A stretch of DNA of 27,560 nucleotides from Asterionellopsis glacialis (taxonomy: Eukaryota; Bacillariophyta; Plagiogrammaphyceae; Rhaphoneidales; Asterionellopsidaceae), in the NCBI GenBank assembly GCA_014885115.2, contig WKLE02000671.1:1-27560 (forward strand), given 5' to 3'. A model generated the notes under the pieces. The model did no database searches, had not been told where the DNA came from, and saw nothing but the letters and a program-made list of their open reading frames with translations. Positions 1 to 10,218 of this stretch are shown here, in pieces. Position 1 is the stretch's first letter. Every line of letters begins with the position of its first letter. A program made the translations under genes and the position numbers.

Positions 1-73
1 CGGATCCAGTAAAGATCAATGATTACCCCTGTAACCAGGAAGATAGAGCATAGAGCCGATCACCAACAGCAAG

Positions 74-1243
74 ATGCGTTTGTTTACTACTAGTAAAGTT
101 ACTGCTGTGATTTCGTTTGTCCTCATAGTTGCTCTGTCTTTTAACTTGTTCAAACTGAATAACCAACTGAAGAAACTGCTCGAGATTGGTGTGGTTGGAG
201 AGAATAATTATGATGTCAACATCACCAGCAGCAACATACAAGAACATCAAGAAATCACATTGTTCAAACACACTAAGCCCTCTCTCCTACAAATATTCAA
301 CACCACATCTTTCGAACATGTTAAATGGAACAATTGGGATATGGGCTGCAATGATCTTGCCATAGCAGCTCCGTACTATCGTGCCATCTCCGACAGACTA
401 TACAAGCATGATCGGAATAGAAAGAAGCTCCTCATCTTTGACATTGGTGCCAATACTGGTCAGGATGCTGCCAACATCTTTGGGGCCTTTCACGAAATCG
501 AGGGAATGTGCGCAGGAAACAACATCCCCTATCACCTGATTTCGGTCGAACCATCTCCCAAGGTCTTTTGTGAATTGAATGATACCGCCAAGAAAAAGGG
601 ATGGCCTGGCAGTCACCCTTATCATTTTCTCAATATTGCAGTTAGTAATTCTACAGGAAATCTCAAATTTAAAGATCCAGGAAATGAGGGAGGGAGTTTG
701 GTTCTTGAGAGTTCCACTACAGAGACGCTTGGGGAAATGACTGAGACTGAATTTAAAAGAGCTCAGAAGTGCTCCTTACAGACAACAACCGATAAGAAGC
801 AAGATGATTTTGCTGTGGTTCCCACATACACTATGGATCTACTTGTATCCTCACTCCAAAACTTCCAAATTGCTTCCCCCACTGACAATGTGTTCATCCT
901 CAAAATCGATACTGAAGGGCATGACGCACAGGTCATCAAGGGATCCAGTAGCCTGCTTGATCAGAAACGCATTACTTTTGTTCTCTTTGAAGTGTGGACT
1001 AATCGTAAAATCAAGGAAGTAGCTGAGTTCATGGCCTCAAAAGACTACCTCTGTTTTCTTTTTACACCAAAGCAGCTGGTGCCGGTGGATGGGAAGGATT
1101 GGTGGTATGAAAACCTGAACAAGGATGGACAATGGTGGGGAAATGGTGTTTGTGGTATTCGTGGGAGTGAATCAATGGCTATGTTTTGGAGAATGTATCA
1201 TAGCGATAATTTGGACATGGTTCAGGCCTTTGAGTTATTGTAG
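74..1243 (+). CDS. FkbM-family SAM-dependent methyltransferase, membrane-anchored
   Basis: The 389-residue frame starts at an ATG and has no visible intron. Residues 10-26 form a hydrophobic segment after a short basic start, which suggests a signal anchor that places the enzyme in the Golgi/ER lumen. The SAM-binding motif I is DIGANTG at residues 123-129, followed by SVEPSP near 157-162. The FkbM signature ILKIDTEGHD lies near 275-284, followed by VIKG and a LFEVW segment. FkbM enzymes usually O-methylate sugars or similar small hydroxyl groups; the substrate here cannot be read from sequence. Several N-x-S/T sites after the anchor fit a luminal domain. The gene seems intact, unlike the methyltransferase copy at 3.8-5.3 kb, which belongs to a different subfamily. 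Family call is firm; substrate and location are inferred. Confidence 0.88.
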   Translation: MRLFTTSKVTAVISFVLIVALSFNLFKLNNQLKKLLEIGVVGENNYDVNITSSNIQEHQEITLFKHTKPSLLQIFNTTSFEHVKWNNWDMGCNDLAIAAPYYRAISDRLYKHDRNRKKLLIFDIGANTGQDAANIFGAFHEIEGMCAGNNIPYHLISVEPSPKVFCELNDTAKKKGWPGSHPYHFLNIAVSNSTGNLKFKDPGNEGGSLVLESSTTETLGEMTETEFKRAQKCSLQTTTDKKQDDFAVVPTYTMDLLVSSLQNFQIASPTDNVFILKIDTEGHDAQVIKGSSSLLDQKRITFVLFEVWTNRKIKEVAEFMASKDYLCFLFTPKQLVPVDGKDWWYENLNKDGQWWGNGVCGIRGSESMAMFWRMYHSDNLDMVQAFELL

Positions 1244-1492
1244 ATGTGTCAGAAGAAGAAGATAATATAGAGATAGAACTCTGAAAAAGGAACATGGTGT
1301 TTTGGCATTTCAAAAGCTGGAAGTGGATCTCAAATGCGGTAGCTTATTAAGCAGAAAACTGAACAAGAAACAATATTGATGAATAGCGAAGTTGTTGATG
1401 CATAATTTACATAAAAAATATTACACGTTGATTCATTTATTCTTTCAGCTTGAAGAACGTTATTATTTTACCAAGAACAGAATATAGGAAGT
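1244..1492. other. Short intergenic spacer
   Basis: AT-rich sequence downstream of the FkbM gene. It holds no convincing exon. A pyrimidine-rich stretch ending in CAG near 1448 could be a splice acceptor, but the frame it opens into the next ORF meets a TGA at once. Confidence 0.4.
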
Positions 1493-1792
1493 ATGGTTTC
1501 AGGAAATGATGGTCTCCATACTGCGTTTCACTTCCACAACTTTTTTGACTCGCTATCAATTTTGCGAAAAAAGTACAAAACGTATGGCCACCCTGTTCAC
1601 GATGCATTGGAAAAACCACTAGGATTGATTCAAGAAGATGTAGATTTCATGGTGGACTGCTTGATGAATCGCACTGACGACGGCAACCAGTTTGTGCGGG
1701 TTCGTGGTGGTTGGAGAGTGCTCGGCAAAGATGGTACACCGATTGCTTTTCAGAAAGCGCCCGATTATCCAAACCTTCGACACCAGGAATGA
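1493..1792 (+). CDS. Short hypothetical ORF, possibly the C-terminal remnant of a larger gene
   Basis: A 99-residue frame with an ATG start. The composition looks coding: ordered charged and aromatic residues, an HTAFHFHNFFDS segment near residues 9-20, KKYKTYGHP near 26-34, and a clear end. I do not recognise the family. The frame is open for about 12 codons upstream of the ATG before a TGA, so the ATG may be internal to an exon whose upstream part is lost or unseen. No signal peptide or membrane segment is visible. The DNA around it (to 2570) has no other exon that would complete it. It may be a short gene or a leftover piece of a decayed one; the neighbouring thiolase fragment and methyltransferase pseudogene make decay plausible. 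Confidence 0.35.
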   Translation: MVSGNDGLHTAFHFHNFFDSLSILRKKYKTYGHPVHDALEKPLGLIQEDVDFMVDCLMNRTDDGNQFVRVRGGWRVLGKDGTPIAFQKAPDYPNLRHQE

Positions 1793-2570
1793 TGGTGCAA
1801 GATGAGTCACTGCACCCGCGGGCGAACCTAACCATGAGTATTAAAAATGGCACTGTGCTTTAAATCTAAGTAGCCATTTATTGTGGTGCTTTATAGATAC
1901 ATCAGAATAAATAATGCCAAAAATGTCTCCTTTTGATGATGAAGGCCACACCAGCATTTTCTAGCACACAAGTATCAACTTGAATAGCCTTTTTTTGTCC
2001 TGCTGGGCACTAAAGTGGTGATATGGCATGTTCCTTTTCAACATTCAACACTTTAACATTCCTTCCTTAGCTAGATTGTTTCAAATTAGTACATTTAAAA
2101 CCATGTTCATCTGGGTTTCTTCCAACGTTTTTTCATCTACCGGTTTGACAAGTCCCTCAACAGATGCTCGTATTTTTTACAGCAGCTGGTAGGTTGAAAC
2201 AGGTGAAACCCAAGGTAGGCCAAGATGCAGCAGAAGAACTGTTGCCACACGCATCACCCTTACGAATGGCAGTCCATGTAGGGAGTGAAAATGGAATACA
2301 CAAGTAGTGTGGTTGTATTTGAATTAGCAACTGTATAACTTCGATCCATTGTACGAAAGAATGTAGGAAACAAACTGACACAACCCATGACAGCAATAGT
2401 GGAAGTTATAATCATCAAAAGGCAAGGTCGAAACAAAAAGAAATTGAAAGTGATTGGTAAATGCAATATACATAATGAAAAATTCTTTTTTCAAGCTTAG
2501 AATCAAGTAATATGAAGATTATAGAAGCATATAGACGTCTTAGAGAGATTGTTTGCCTTCATCTGTTCAT
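1793..2570. other. Intergenic, no gene seen
   Basis: AT-rich sequence with only short open frames that lack motifs or coding-like composition. No tRNA, repeat array or clear regulatory element was recognised. Confidence 0.5.
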
Positions 2571-3011
2571 TCATTCTTCTCCTATAGGTTCTAGTAGATT
2601 TCGTTGTTTGTTACAATGATAGGAATCAACATTACTTTGTTGTTGTTGTTCTGCTGCTGCTTTTTTGCGACCCGAAAGTAATATATTTTCAAGTTTCATC
2701 CGTGTATGTCTTACAACTGTAGAATCCATATTTTTATAATGACAAGAATAATTTTCAACAATGTATCGCATCAAGCCATACCCACCAGCATTGTCATCAA
2801 AATCATTTAATAAAATTGTTGTTGTCTTAGGATGTCTGTCCTTGTTATTCTTGTTTTGGTTGGTGCTGTTGTAAATTTTCAACAATAACGATGAGGACCT
2901 ATGTTTGTCATGCTTTCGTTTTGGCTTCTGATACGAATATCGAATGAGATACACCAAGGTTCGTACTGCTCGAAAGATCATTCTCATGGAGTGTGAATCT
3001 TTTTCATTCAT
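2571..3011 (-). CDS. Hypothetical basic protein
   Basis: A 146-residue ATG-started frame on the minus strand. The protein is rich in Lys, Arg, Asn and Gln, with low-complexity stretches (a QQQQ run near the C-terminus, N/K-rich near residues 50-60). The middle, around LLNDFDDNAGGYGLMRYIVENY, is of more normal composition and could be a folded core. The frame stays open for more than 25 codons upstream of the ATG, overlapping the thiolase fragment on the other strand, so the true start could lie in an upstream exon. I do not recognise a family. No signal peptide or membrane span is visible. It may be a real small gene or a chance frame. Confidence 0.3.
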   Translation of the reverse strand: MNEKDSHSMRMIFRAVRTLVYLIRYSYQKPKRKHDKHRSSSLLLKIYNSTNQNKNNKDRHPKTTTILLNDFDDNAGGYGLMRYIVENYSCHYKNMDSTVVRHTRMKLENILLSGRKKAAAEQQQQSNVDSYHCNKQRNLLEPIGEE

Positions 3012-3102
3012 ATAGCCGGCATTAAGGTCTTGACTTTGCTTGAAATCATCACCATTTCCATTTTTGGTCTTGTTATATTTAGAATTTTTGGTACCTAAAG
3101 CA

Positions 3103-3411
3103 GGTGGAATCGTTGATAAAGAGGCGCAAGTACCAAATGAGGAAGAAACAAAGAAGGCTTCGATTCGTAATACACTTTTGAAAGATCGTCATTTCTTCCC
3201 TGTCAATACGCATGGTGATTTACTATGTTTTGGTGCACCATGGGAAGTTCCATCCATGTTAAATATCATCGAAGCTGCTAACGACCAAATTAGCAAATTT
3301 AGAGGTGAAGCCAAGGGAAGACAAATTGATCATTGCAAACGAGCCTTGGTTTATGGAAATGGTGGTATCTTATCAGCTTCAGCTGTTGCAATTTTGGCAA
3401 GATCACTATGA
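3103..3411 (+). pseudogene. Thiolase (acetyl-CoA acyltransferase-like) C-terminal fragment
   Basis: The translated segment matches the C-terminal pattern of thiolases of the SCP2-thiolase/acetyl-CoA acetyltransferase type: PVNTHGD at 3199-3219 (where the family normally has a G-G pair), LLCFGAPWEV, an IIEA helix, then a GRQ...RALVYGNGGILS block ending in AVAIL. These enzymes condense or cleave acyl-CoA in peroxisomes or mitochondria. Only the last roughly 100 residues are present. A full thiolase has about 400-450, and none of the N-terminal half with the nucleophilic cysteine is seen nearby. The open frame upstream begins at TTG, not ATG. The second glycine of the conserved pair is replaced by Asp. 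I read it as a gene relic; an unseen upstream exon is the alternative. Confidence 0.6.
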
Positions 3412-3765
3412 CACAAGCATTACACAAAGTAGAGTGGAAATTTGAAGAAAAACCACACCAGTTTATGAACATGTAATAATTTCACCTCATATTGGGAAGA
3501 ATCGCAAAGCTTTAGTGTTTCTTTATATAGAATGTCAAAGCCCGACGTATTCAAAACCAAAACAGTGTACCATCCTGTCGCACAATTGCTACGACTTGAT
3601 AAACAACTCTCTTGCAACTAACATGATCTACAATGCCACTGTGTTGGTACCTTGTGCTTGCATCGCAGGGAGACAACGAGGAAGATATACTTCTTGAAAA
3701 ATTCTGTTTTCATTCAATAAGGGTCAATTTTTTTGCAAAACCTTGCATACAACTTTTTTGAATCG
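3412..3765. other. Intergenic, no gene seen
   Basis: Sequence between the thiolase fragment and the end of the methyltransferase pseudogene. Only short frames without motifs are present; no repeat or RNA gene was recognised. Confidence 0.45.
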
Positions 3766-5269
3766 TTATTTTTTCATCCGAGAACTTTTTTCTTCTTGTT
3801 CCTTTTTCTTTATCTTTTCCTTTCTCATGGCAAAGAATTCCTTGTCAAGTTTCAAAAGTACATATTCTAAACATGACCCATCATTGAATTGTATATTTGG
3901 TTCCTTGTGAAATCGTACATATCCAGCTTCTTCTAACGTATCAAATAGTTCAATGGCTGTTGGAGGTGCATTATGGACTTCCATTTGTATCTGTTGCAAC
4001 GTGGGTATACCCGGTTCTAGCCAATCTTTAAATGTTCTCCGTTCACATTTTTCACAATCAATTTTAAATACATCAATAGTATCCAAATGTTCATGACCTC
4101 AAAGTTGAATGGTATCACGTAATCCATAAAATCGTTGTCCTTCTGGAATGGGCTCATTCTTGGGTCTGGGTGGACTTTGCTTTGCCAAGCCCCATTGATG
4201 AAAGTGAGCTCGTTGTAAATCCAATGGAAATATATGGAATTCACACACACCCTCGCCTACTGCCTCTTACATACCAGATTCAAAACTAAAATCACCATTG
4301 GATCCAATTGAATAAACCACACATCCAGGATGATTTGGATCTTTCGCTTTGCGCTTTTGTACAACTTTTGTGATGCGATGTGGATCACAAATCCACTATG
4401 CAGTCTATCATACGAGTGCAGTAGTTTATAGGTTAGTTACAAGAGACATAGTAGTAGATTAATACAATGATGAAATTTGGATTATAACCTTCATGGAATA
4501 AATACTGACTTGACGAGATGAATCATGTAAAAATGTATTATAATAGTGTAACATACCTTTGGACCATCACCATTACCATTAGGCCATCCGATTCTTCTTT
4601 CAAACTGACAACTAAAGTTTGGTTCATAATTCTTTTTTTGTTTGTCATATACATAAATGAATGTCCATGTCGTGTGGTAGAGAGAGAGAGATAGGAAAAA
4701 CAACAACAGCAACAACATAGTTTTGTGTAATGTTATTAGCAAAATTATGAACACAGTATTATCGTTCGATACTACTGCAATGTATACTGGCAACCAAACT
4801 TTTCACGCATCTCTTACTAACTATAATACATGTCTGCTATATGATTGATATTGTACGTACCGTTTGCCACCACGCTGGATAGGAGTTAAAGTATTTCATT
4901 TTTCGTTTATCAAAATGGGGATTATGTGTCAAAGGTTTGTCTGGATATTTATGATTCGAATGTTCAGCAGCAATTTTTTGTAAAAGTTTCCAATGATCAT
5001 TTGGAAATATCATCAAAGAATCCAAATGATTGATTGTATGCCAGCAGCAAATTCCCATCAGTGTCATTTGTTGTGGATACTACTTTTCGATTGTTTGTAT
5101 CATCCACCAAAGCACTACTACTACTACTGCTCAAACTGCTGTATGCTGTTGTCGTTGCTTTAGTCCTTGTTAATAAGTTGTGCATATCCTTGGAATTTTG
5201 ATGCAAGAAGAATAGGAGAACCAAAGCCATTCCCAAGAATACGACAAATCTCTTTGATGCTTCACCCAT
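3766..5269 (-). pseudogene. Broken METTL24-like/FkbM-related methyltransferase, three exons
   Basis: Read on the minus strand, exons are 5269-4861, 4631-4557 and 4395-3766, with introns 4632-4860 (donor GTACGT) and 4396-4556 (donor GTATGT). Exon 1 starts with an ATG and a signal anchor near residues 8-21, then carries PNDHWKLLQ and PAWWQT. Exon 2 reads NYEPNFSCQFERRIGWPNG. Exon 3 holds WICDPHRI, VVYSIGSNGDFSF, VCEFHIF and the catalytic-domain motif DVFKIDCEKCE. These blocks in this order match a methyltransferase family related to METTL24 that is widespread in diatoms. The gene is interrupted three times: a one-base shift in a T run near 5000 (between FFDDI and PNDHW), TAA at 4269-4267 and TGA at 4101-4099, both with the homologous sequence continuing in the same frame. 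All splice sites still look intact. It is a young pseudogene, a null allele, or a poorly polished sequence. Confidence 0.75.
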
Positions 5270-6114
5270 TTTGATTCTTCTTTTACAGTAGATATGAAAT
5301 GCTCTATTTTCAATAATGCCTCTCTATAATTTCAACATCGTGGTGTGCTTTCCATAATATTATATTATTGTTCAAGTGGAGTCCCACGAAATATCTCTCT
5401 CTCTCTGGTAGAGAGGACCTATAGTCTACGAAGATGGAGGGTGTGGTTTCATTCATTTGACACTATCAAGTCCTAATGTGCAGGCAGCGGTCAACCGACA
5501 TACCACGGGTTGCAGTTTCCCACCACAACAATCTCATTTCTCAAGTTGCGTGTTCTTTTCTTGGTTCCACTCTGATCATTGTTATCCCAGACTATTCATA
5601 TCTGGCCCCTGTTTTGCATTTCAATAGTTCGGTCATGCGTCACGAGAGTACATTGAAAATACCTCTACTGTAGGTCTTGGTATGAAAAGTGACTCCAAGG
5701 TGGATGTGGAAAATTATCTACGCAATAGGAATCCATGTGTCTTCAAGATAGCAAGGACATAATACGAGTTATCGTTTTCCTAGTAACGCAAGAGATTTTT
5801 GCAGTACTTCTGTTTGCACGCTTTGAAATGTACGACTCGTGACCGCGAAATATATGACTGCAGTCAAATGGCTGGTACCTTCGGAAAGATAACGACTGTG
5901 GATTCACGTCCTTACGGCTGTCTAAAACTTCTTAATCTACTATGATGGTGAATTTAAAACTAATTTTCACTCTCTAAAAAGGCAGCCTATCCGAGTGAAG
6001 GGGAGAGTAGATATTGTCTATCGCTTACTGGATGGATACGATCAGAAATTCATCTACAGTACTAATAAAATTACAAAATATTTGAGATCCACAACACTTT
6101 TTGAAACGTGCTAA
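5270..6114. other. Intergenic, no gene seen
   Basis: Contains the upstream side of the methyltransferase pseudogene and the downstream side of the SGNH-like gene. A short TC run (about 5393-5405) is the only simple repeat. A 65-codon plus-strand frame at 5476-5673 has no motif and is probably chance. Confidence 0.5.
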
Positions 6115-7686
6115 CTAATTGGTGTGAGTCTCTTTTTTCCAAAAACTCATGCCAAATCCATATTCCTTGGGAGGATAACGGTTCTTGGAATCGGACATAC
6201 TCAAACCAACAAGCCAAAAAGGTTTGTCTCCATTATTATCAGATAAGATCTGGATCCGGTGTGTCCCTTTATTCAATCGCCCAAGAGCTGTTGTCCTGGG
6301 TGTAATAATCTGACCCAACTCGTCAAATGCCTTGGTATTGACATGACGATTAATACCTCCTGTTTCTGAAATGAATCGAACACTATCGTGGATCTGGGCC
6401 AGTCCAGGTGTCACAACATACGTAGCCCACAACCTGCGATTCTGATTAGTCGGGTTAGTGAATTCAATCCAGCTGCCCTCAGGTGGAATCTCAAGTGCGT
6501 ATCGGTATGCATCATAGTTGTTCAAGCTAATACCTGGTCCAAATTTCAGGGTCACTTCACCCGAATTGAACCACATATGACAAAAGTCACCGTCACCCCA
6601 ATCACCTACTGTATTGTCAGGTTTGACATTGAGTTCATTTACTTTCTCCGTAATGAGAGATGCAACACGATTGTGACCATTTTGGTTGAGAAATATCCCC
6701 TTTCTGTCGTATAGGTCAATTGTATCTATCATACTTTGTTCCAAATTTCTTTCATCTCCAATGATGACACGATGAATGTCTAAGTTTCGTTCAGCTTGCC
6801 CGAACTCTGTTTTCATAGAACCACGATAGGTCAATTTTACGTGTCTGACTGCCTTATGTCTCATAGTTATCGCCCTTTTCATAAACAACAAAAACTTTTT
6901 CTTTTCCGATCCTCTTTTGTTGCTTCCTTTTGCTTTCCCTATTTCAATGCGCTTTTCTGACATGGGCTTTTGAAGGTTACCCTCGGCGTACACAACCTTG
7001 TGAGGTAAGTATCGATCAATAATAATAATTGTGGCCTTGGGGAAACGTTTACGTAAACGTTCGGAAAGATTTCGCACTTCATCTGGATTTTGATCAAAAT
7101 CGAGTGTGATTAAGTCATATCGTTTGTCATTGCCAATCATAGTTTGTAAACAGGTCTGAGCATAATTGGGACCTTGAGCGTAAAATCCGTAATTATCAAC
7201 ATTGTCACAAATCTGATACGCATAGGAGGCTTCTCGAGTACCTTTTTGAAATCTCATGGAACCCCAAGTGTCAGAGTTACCGAAAGTTGCGCAGCGTAAT
7301 GGTGAACCACGAGATCTTGATAAGGCACGAATCTCGGCGATACTTAGATCTTCTTCATCATCAGCTTGAACTTGATGAGTGCTTCGACTGATACCGTAGG
7401 GAAGCTCAGCTTGTGTGGCAAAGTCCTGAATCTGTAGACGTCGGCCGTATCCTGCTTCACGCAACATATTGCCATCCCTGGACAGAGGCATCGGAGGATC
7501 ATTAGGTGGCATTGTCAATGCCTGGGGGTCTTCATACGAAGAGGCATCATGATCATCCAAGCCTTGCCACAATGGAGTACTTGTGTAGTTCATTAGTATC
7601 AAAAATATTAAAGCCAAACTAATAACCTTTCGACGGGACACCTTTTCATTATGCTCTTGTAGCGCCATGCCGTGTTGTATCAACAT
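6115..7686 (-). CDS. Membrane-anchored SGNH/GDSL-like hydrolase-related protein
   Basis: The frame is open to 7725, but the first codon there is TTG; the first ATG is at 7686, giving 523 residues. Residues about 20-37 form a single hydrophobic signal anchor. The segment CATFGNSDTWGS (serine about residue 138) resembles block I of SGNH hydrolases in the FGxSxTWG form seen in diatom proteins. LITLDFD near 193-199 and a KRFPKATIIIIDRY strand follow, as expected for the alpha/beta core. NGHNRVA near 336-342 sits where the catalytic His block would be, but the usual Asp two or three residues before the His is not there. The last 150 residues are beta-rich (FNSGEVTLKFGP onward) and may be a carbohydrate-binding or jelly-roll domain. 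SGNH enzymes deacylate esters or sugars; activity here is uncertain. Confidence 0.65.
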   Translation of the reverse strand: MLIQHGMALQEHNEKVSRRKVISLALIFLILMNYTSTPLWQGLDDHDASSYEDPQALTMPPNDPPMPLSRDGNMLREAGYGRRLQIQDFATQAELPYGISRSTHQVQADDEEDLSIAEIRALSRSRGSPLRCATFGNSDTWGSMRFQKGTREASYAYQICDNVDNYGFYAQGPNYAQTCLQTMIGNDKRYDLITLDFDQNPDEVRNLSERLRKRFPKATIIIIDRYLPHKVVYAEGNLQKPMSEKRIEIGKAKGSNKRGSEKKKFLLFMKRAITMRHKAVRHVKLTYRGSMKTEFGQAERNLDIHRVIIGDERNLEQSMIDTIDLYDRKGIFLNQNGHNRVASLITEKVNELNVKPDNTVGDWGDGDFCHMWFNSGEVTLKFGPGISLNNYDAYRYALEIPPEGSWIEFTNPTNQNRRLWATYVVTPGLAQIHDSVRFISETGGINRHVNTKAFDELGQIITPRTTALGRLNKGTHRIQILSDNNGDKPFWLVGLSMSDSKNRYPPKEYGFGMSFWKKETHTN

Positions 7687-8739
7687 CTTTGACGATTGTC
7701 CCCTGCGACAACGACGAGGTTCCAAATAATTGTGACTAGTTGTATTTGTTTAGTTAGGTCTTTCTAATAAAGTTTGTTTTACAATCGGTTTCGCTGTACA
7801 GGTGGTACCTTCACCTTCGAACACAAAGTGCTAACAACTAGGACTACCAGTATTATTTAGCATAGGATTCCATGACTACCCAGGTACCAGGTATTTACTG
7901 GTTGCGTTTTTGGCACATACCAGGTAATAGATAGGAGCAGTTTATTACCATGCACCTTCATGTACTTGGTATACGTTATGCTTGAGTGACCGTAGTAATG
8001 TCTCATCTGCTGGCACACAGTGTCTTTTAGTTCGAGAATGGGTCATGCTCTGATTATGAAAAAGTAGTAGAATGGTCATTTAAGACTCTTCCATAATTTA
8101 GCAGTCTAGGACTACGTAGTGTTTAATGGTGGAAATGTCGCATTCAGTAAGATGCATGTCTCTAATGATAGCGTCAGCGGATGAACTGCTGAGCTGTACT
8201 TTTTCACTCAGATATTTTTAATTAAGTAACAGGACAAATTTCTTGCACATAGACAAAATATGATTCAGCTAATACAATTTAACGGTACGTTCGACACTTA
8301 ATCTCTGACACCAATGATACTCAAGCGGGTAAACATAATAATTGTTCATCTAATAAGTATCATTTCATTATATAAATTAAATTCTTAAATTGGTCGTTTA
8401 ATGCAAGACAAACTCAACTTTTAATTTTTCAGTAATGCATCAAACACCCTTAAATGGTCTTGTGTATGAACGATATTCTTATATGCAATACCAGAGAACG
8501 GGTTCTTTATGTTCCCCGACTGTAAGATCGATTTTTATTTAAAACCAGTAGATTCAGGACATCAAAAACCAGAACGTTGCAGTTTACGAAAAGTTTTTCT
8601 ATAAAAAATATTTCTTACAAGGGAGAGCCATATGGTGTTAAAAGTGGAACTCATCAGCTTGACTCGATATATGTCTGGTTGAAAAAGTACGCTAGTTTCC
8701 TTCTTCTAGCACGTGCGATAGCGCGTAAAAGTTTATGTA
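7687..8739. other. Intergenic with short TACCAGGTA-type motifs
   Basis: About 1 kb upstream of the SGNH-like gene and downstream of the FIT-like gene. No gene is seen; the longest plus-strand frame (8577-8837) overlaps the FIT exon antisense. The motif TACCAGGTA occurs at 7885-7893 and 7918-7926, and again at 10.65-10.78 kb. Confidence 0.5.
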
Positions 8740-10053
8740 TTAGTCATTATGGTTCAACGTCACAGACAAACCAAATGCTTTACTTAGATTATTCCCATCT
8801 GGATAACATTGTAAATACGCCAATGGAAGTTGGATAGATAAACTTATCATGTAACCTACAAGAATCTCTAAAGGTGTATGAAAGTACATTGTTGTTTTGT
8901 AAATGCCCATGAGAGTAATGACATACAAATAAAGTAAGCACGAAACCATTATTAACACATGTAGTGTTCCACTAGAATGTTGTGGCTGATGGTGCAGTCT
9001 TTTGTCATTGTGATTATTGTCATTCGTATAGCTACTAGGGCGTCGTGTTGTTATATTGTCATGTTTCAGTGCAAGAATGTAATGTAACGTTTCTACCAAT
9101 GGTATGCATAGAATCTGAGCAAGGTATAATACAACATGATCTGAGAAATCAAATTGACTTCCATAACACGAAGATTGATGGGATTTCAACATTTCGTCAT
9201 AAAAACATCCTGTGGTTGGTGATAACGACGATGAAGTAATGATCAATTCTTCCAATGCATTTGCACCTAAAAATAAAACGAAACCACGGAAATTTAAAAC
9301 TAGTATATAAAATCCCAATCTCCTCATCCACATTGATGATGATGATGATTCTCCACCACCACTACCAAAGCTCAAACAGATGCGCTTGGATTGAATGCAA
9401 TTAAAAAGCCATTGTAACAACATTGGAAATAATGGTAAAAGCCACGCGTCTGGGAATTTGGTTAATCTTCCAGAAAAGAACGTGTACTTGGACTATCATA
9501 ATATAACATAATATCATTAAGGTAGATTTGATCAGAGAGAGAAAGTACAACGGATTAAAAAGGAAAAGAAAAGAAGAATATTAGGAATTGCCATCGTGTT
9601 CGAACACAAGTATTCTGTCGCAGTCACGTTTCAAATAATTTACCCTCCTTTGACATAATGGACTCAAATTGTCTTCTTTATTGCTGCCACCACAGCATGT
9701 AATCGCATTTGGATCTGTTGAATTTGTAGCAAGAACGTTCACGAATACTCTAGAACAATCGGATGAATCCTTGTTTGCAGCGACAGGGATGTATTTTCTG
9801 GAGGTAGATGCAATTAAAATATTAAAAGATAAATAATATAAATTAAAAACATTGGAGAATTGAGAATACATTATTGCGTTTGAATAATAATAGAAATATC
9901 TCAAGTTAGAGTTAATAGTAGATTATAACTGAATGAATACAATATTGCTTACCGCGTGCCCTGATTTTCATACATGCCTCTCATCAAAACTATTGATGTA
10001 ATAGTAAAATGAAGAATCCATAGAAATCGTAGTCGCGTTTGATTTTTTTTCAT
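8740..10053 (-). CDS. FIT/FITM-like fat storage-inducing transmembrane protein, three exons
   Basis: I rebuilt this gene on the minus strand: exon 1 10053-9953 (ATG), intron 9952-9798 (GTAAGC...CAG), exon 2 9797-9644, intron 9643-9493 (GTAAAT...TAG), exon 3 9492-8740. Phases agree (2, then 0), giving 335 residues. FIT proteins are ER membrane acyl-CoA diphosphatases needed for lipid droplet formation. The signature is FDFSDHVVLYLAQI near residues 199-212, matching the family's F-D-x-S-G-H block, and YFHTPLEILVG near 288-298, matching the second histidine block. The two histidines (about 204 and 290) correspond to catalytic His155 and His214 of human FIT2. Exon 1 supplies the first membrane segment, and WLLPLFPMLLQWLF begins the next. 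The Gly of the first motif is Asp here. A loop of about 45 residues between the histidines is longer than in animals and is His/Asn-rich. The first two exons are less certain than the third. Confidence 0.72.
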
Positions 10054-10214
10054 TCGTACTGTTTTGGATTCTATTATCATGTCGTTTTATTGTGTAATCT
10101 TGATAGGTTGTTATATGGACTGAATGTAAAAATGATTTTGATTTCGTAAAGAAATGCCTTTTCCCTTTTTTGAAAGGACGAGTGTAACGCGCTGTTCCAA
10201 CAATATTTTGCAAT

Positions 10215-10218
<4 letters not shown>

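Noticed and set aside
4251..4270. An 18-nt mini-intron that would remove the first stop of the methyltransferase
   Set aside because: GT and AG ends exist, but 18 nt is far shorter than the other introns here (91-229 nt), the family sequence aligns without a gap, and the second stop would remain.
7687..7725. N-terminal extension of the SGNH-like protein
   Set aside because: It begins at TTG; the first in-frame ATG is at 7686.
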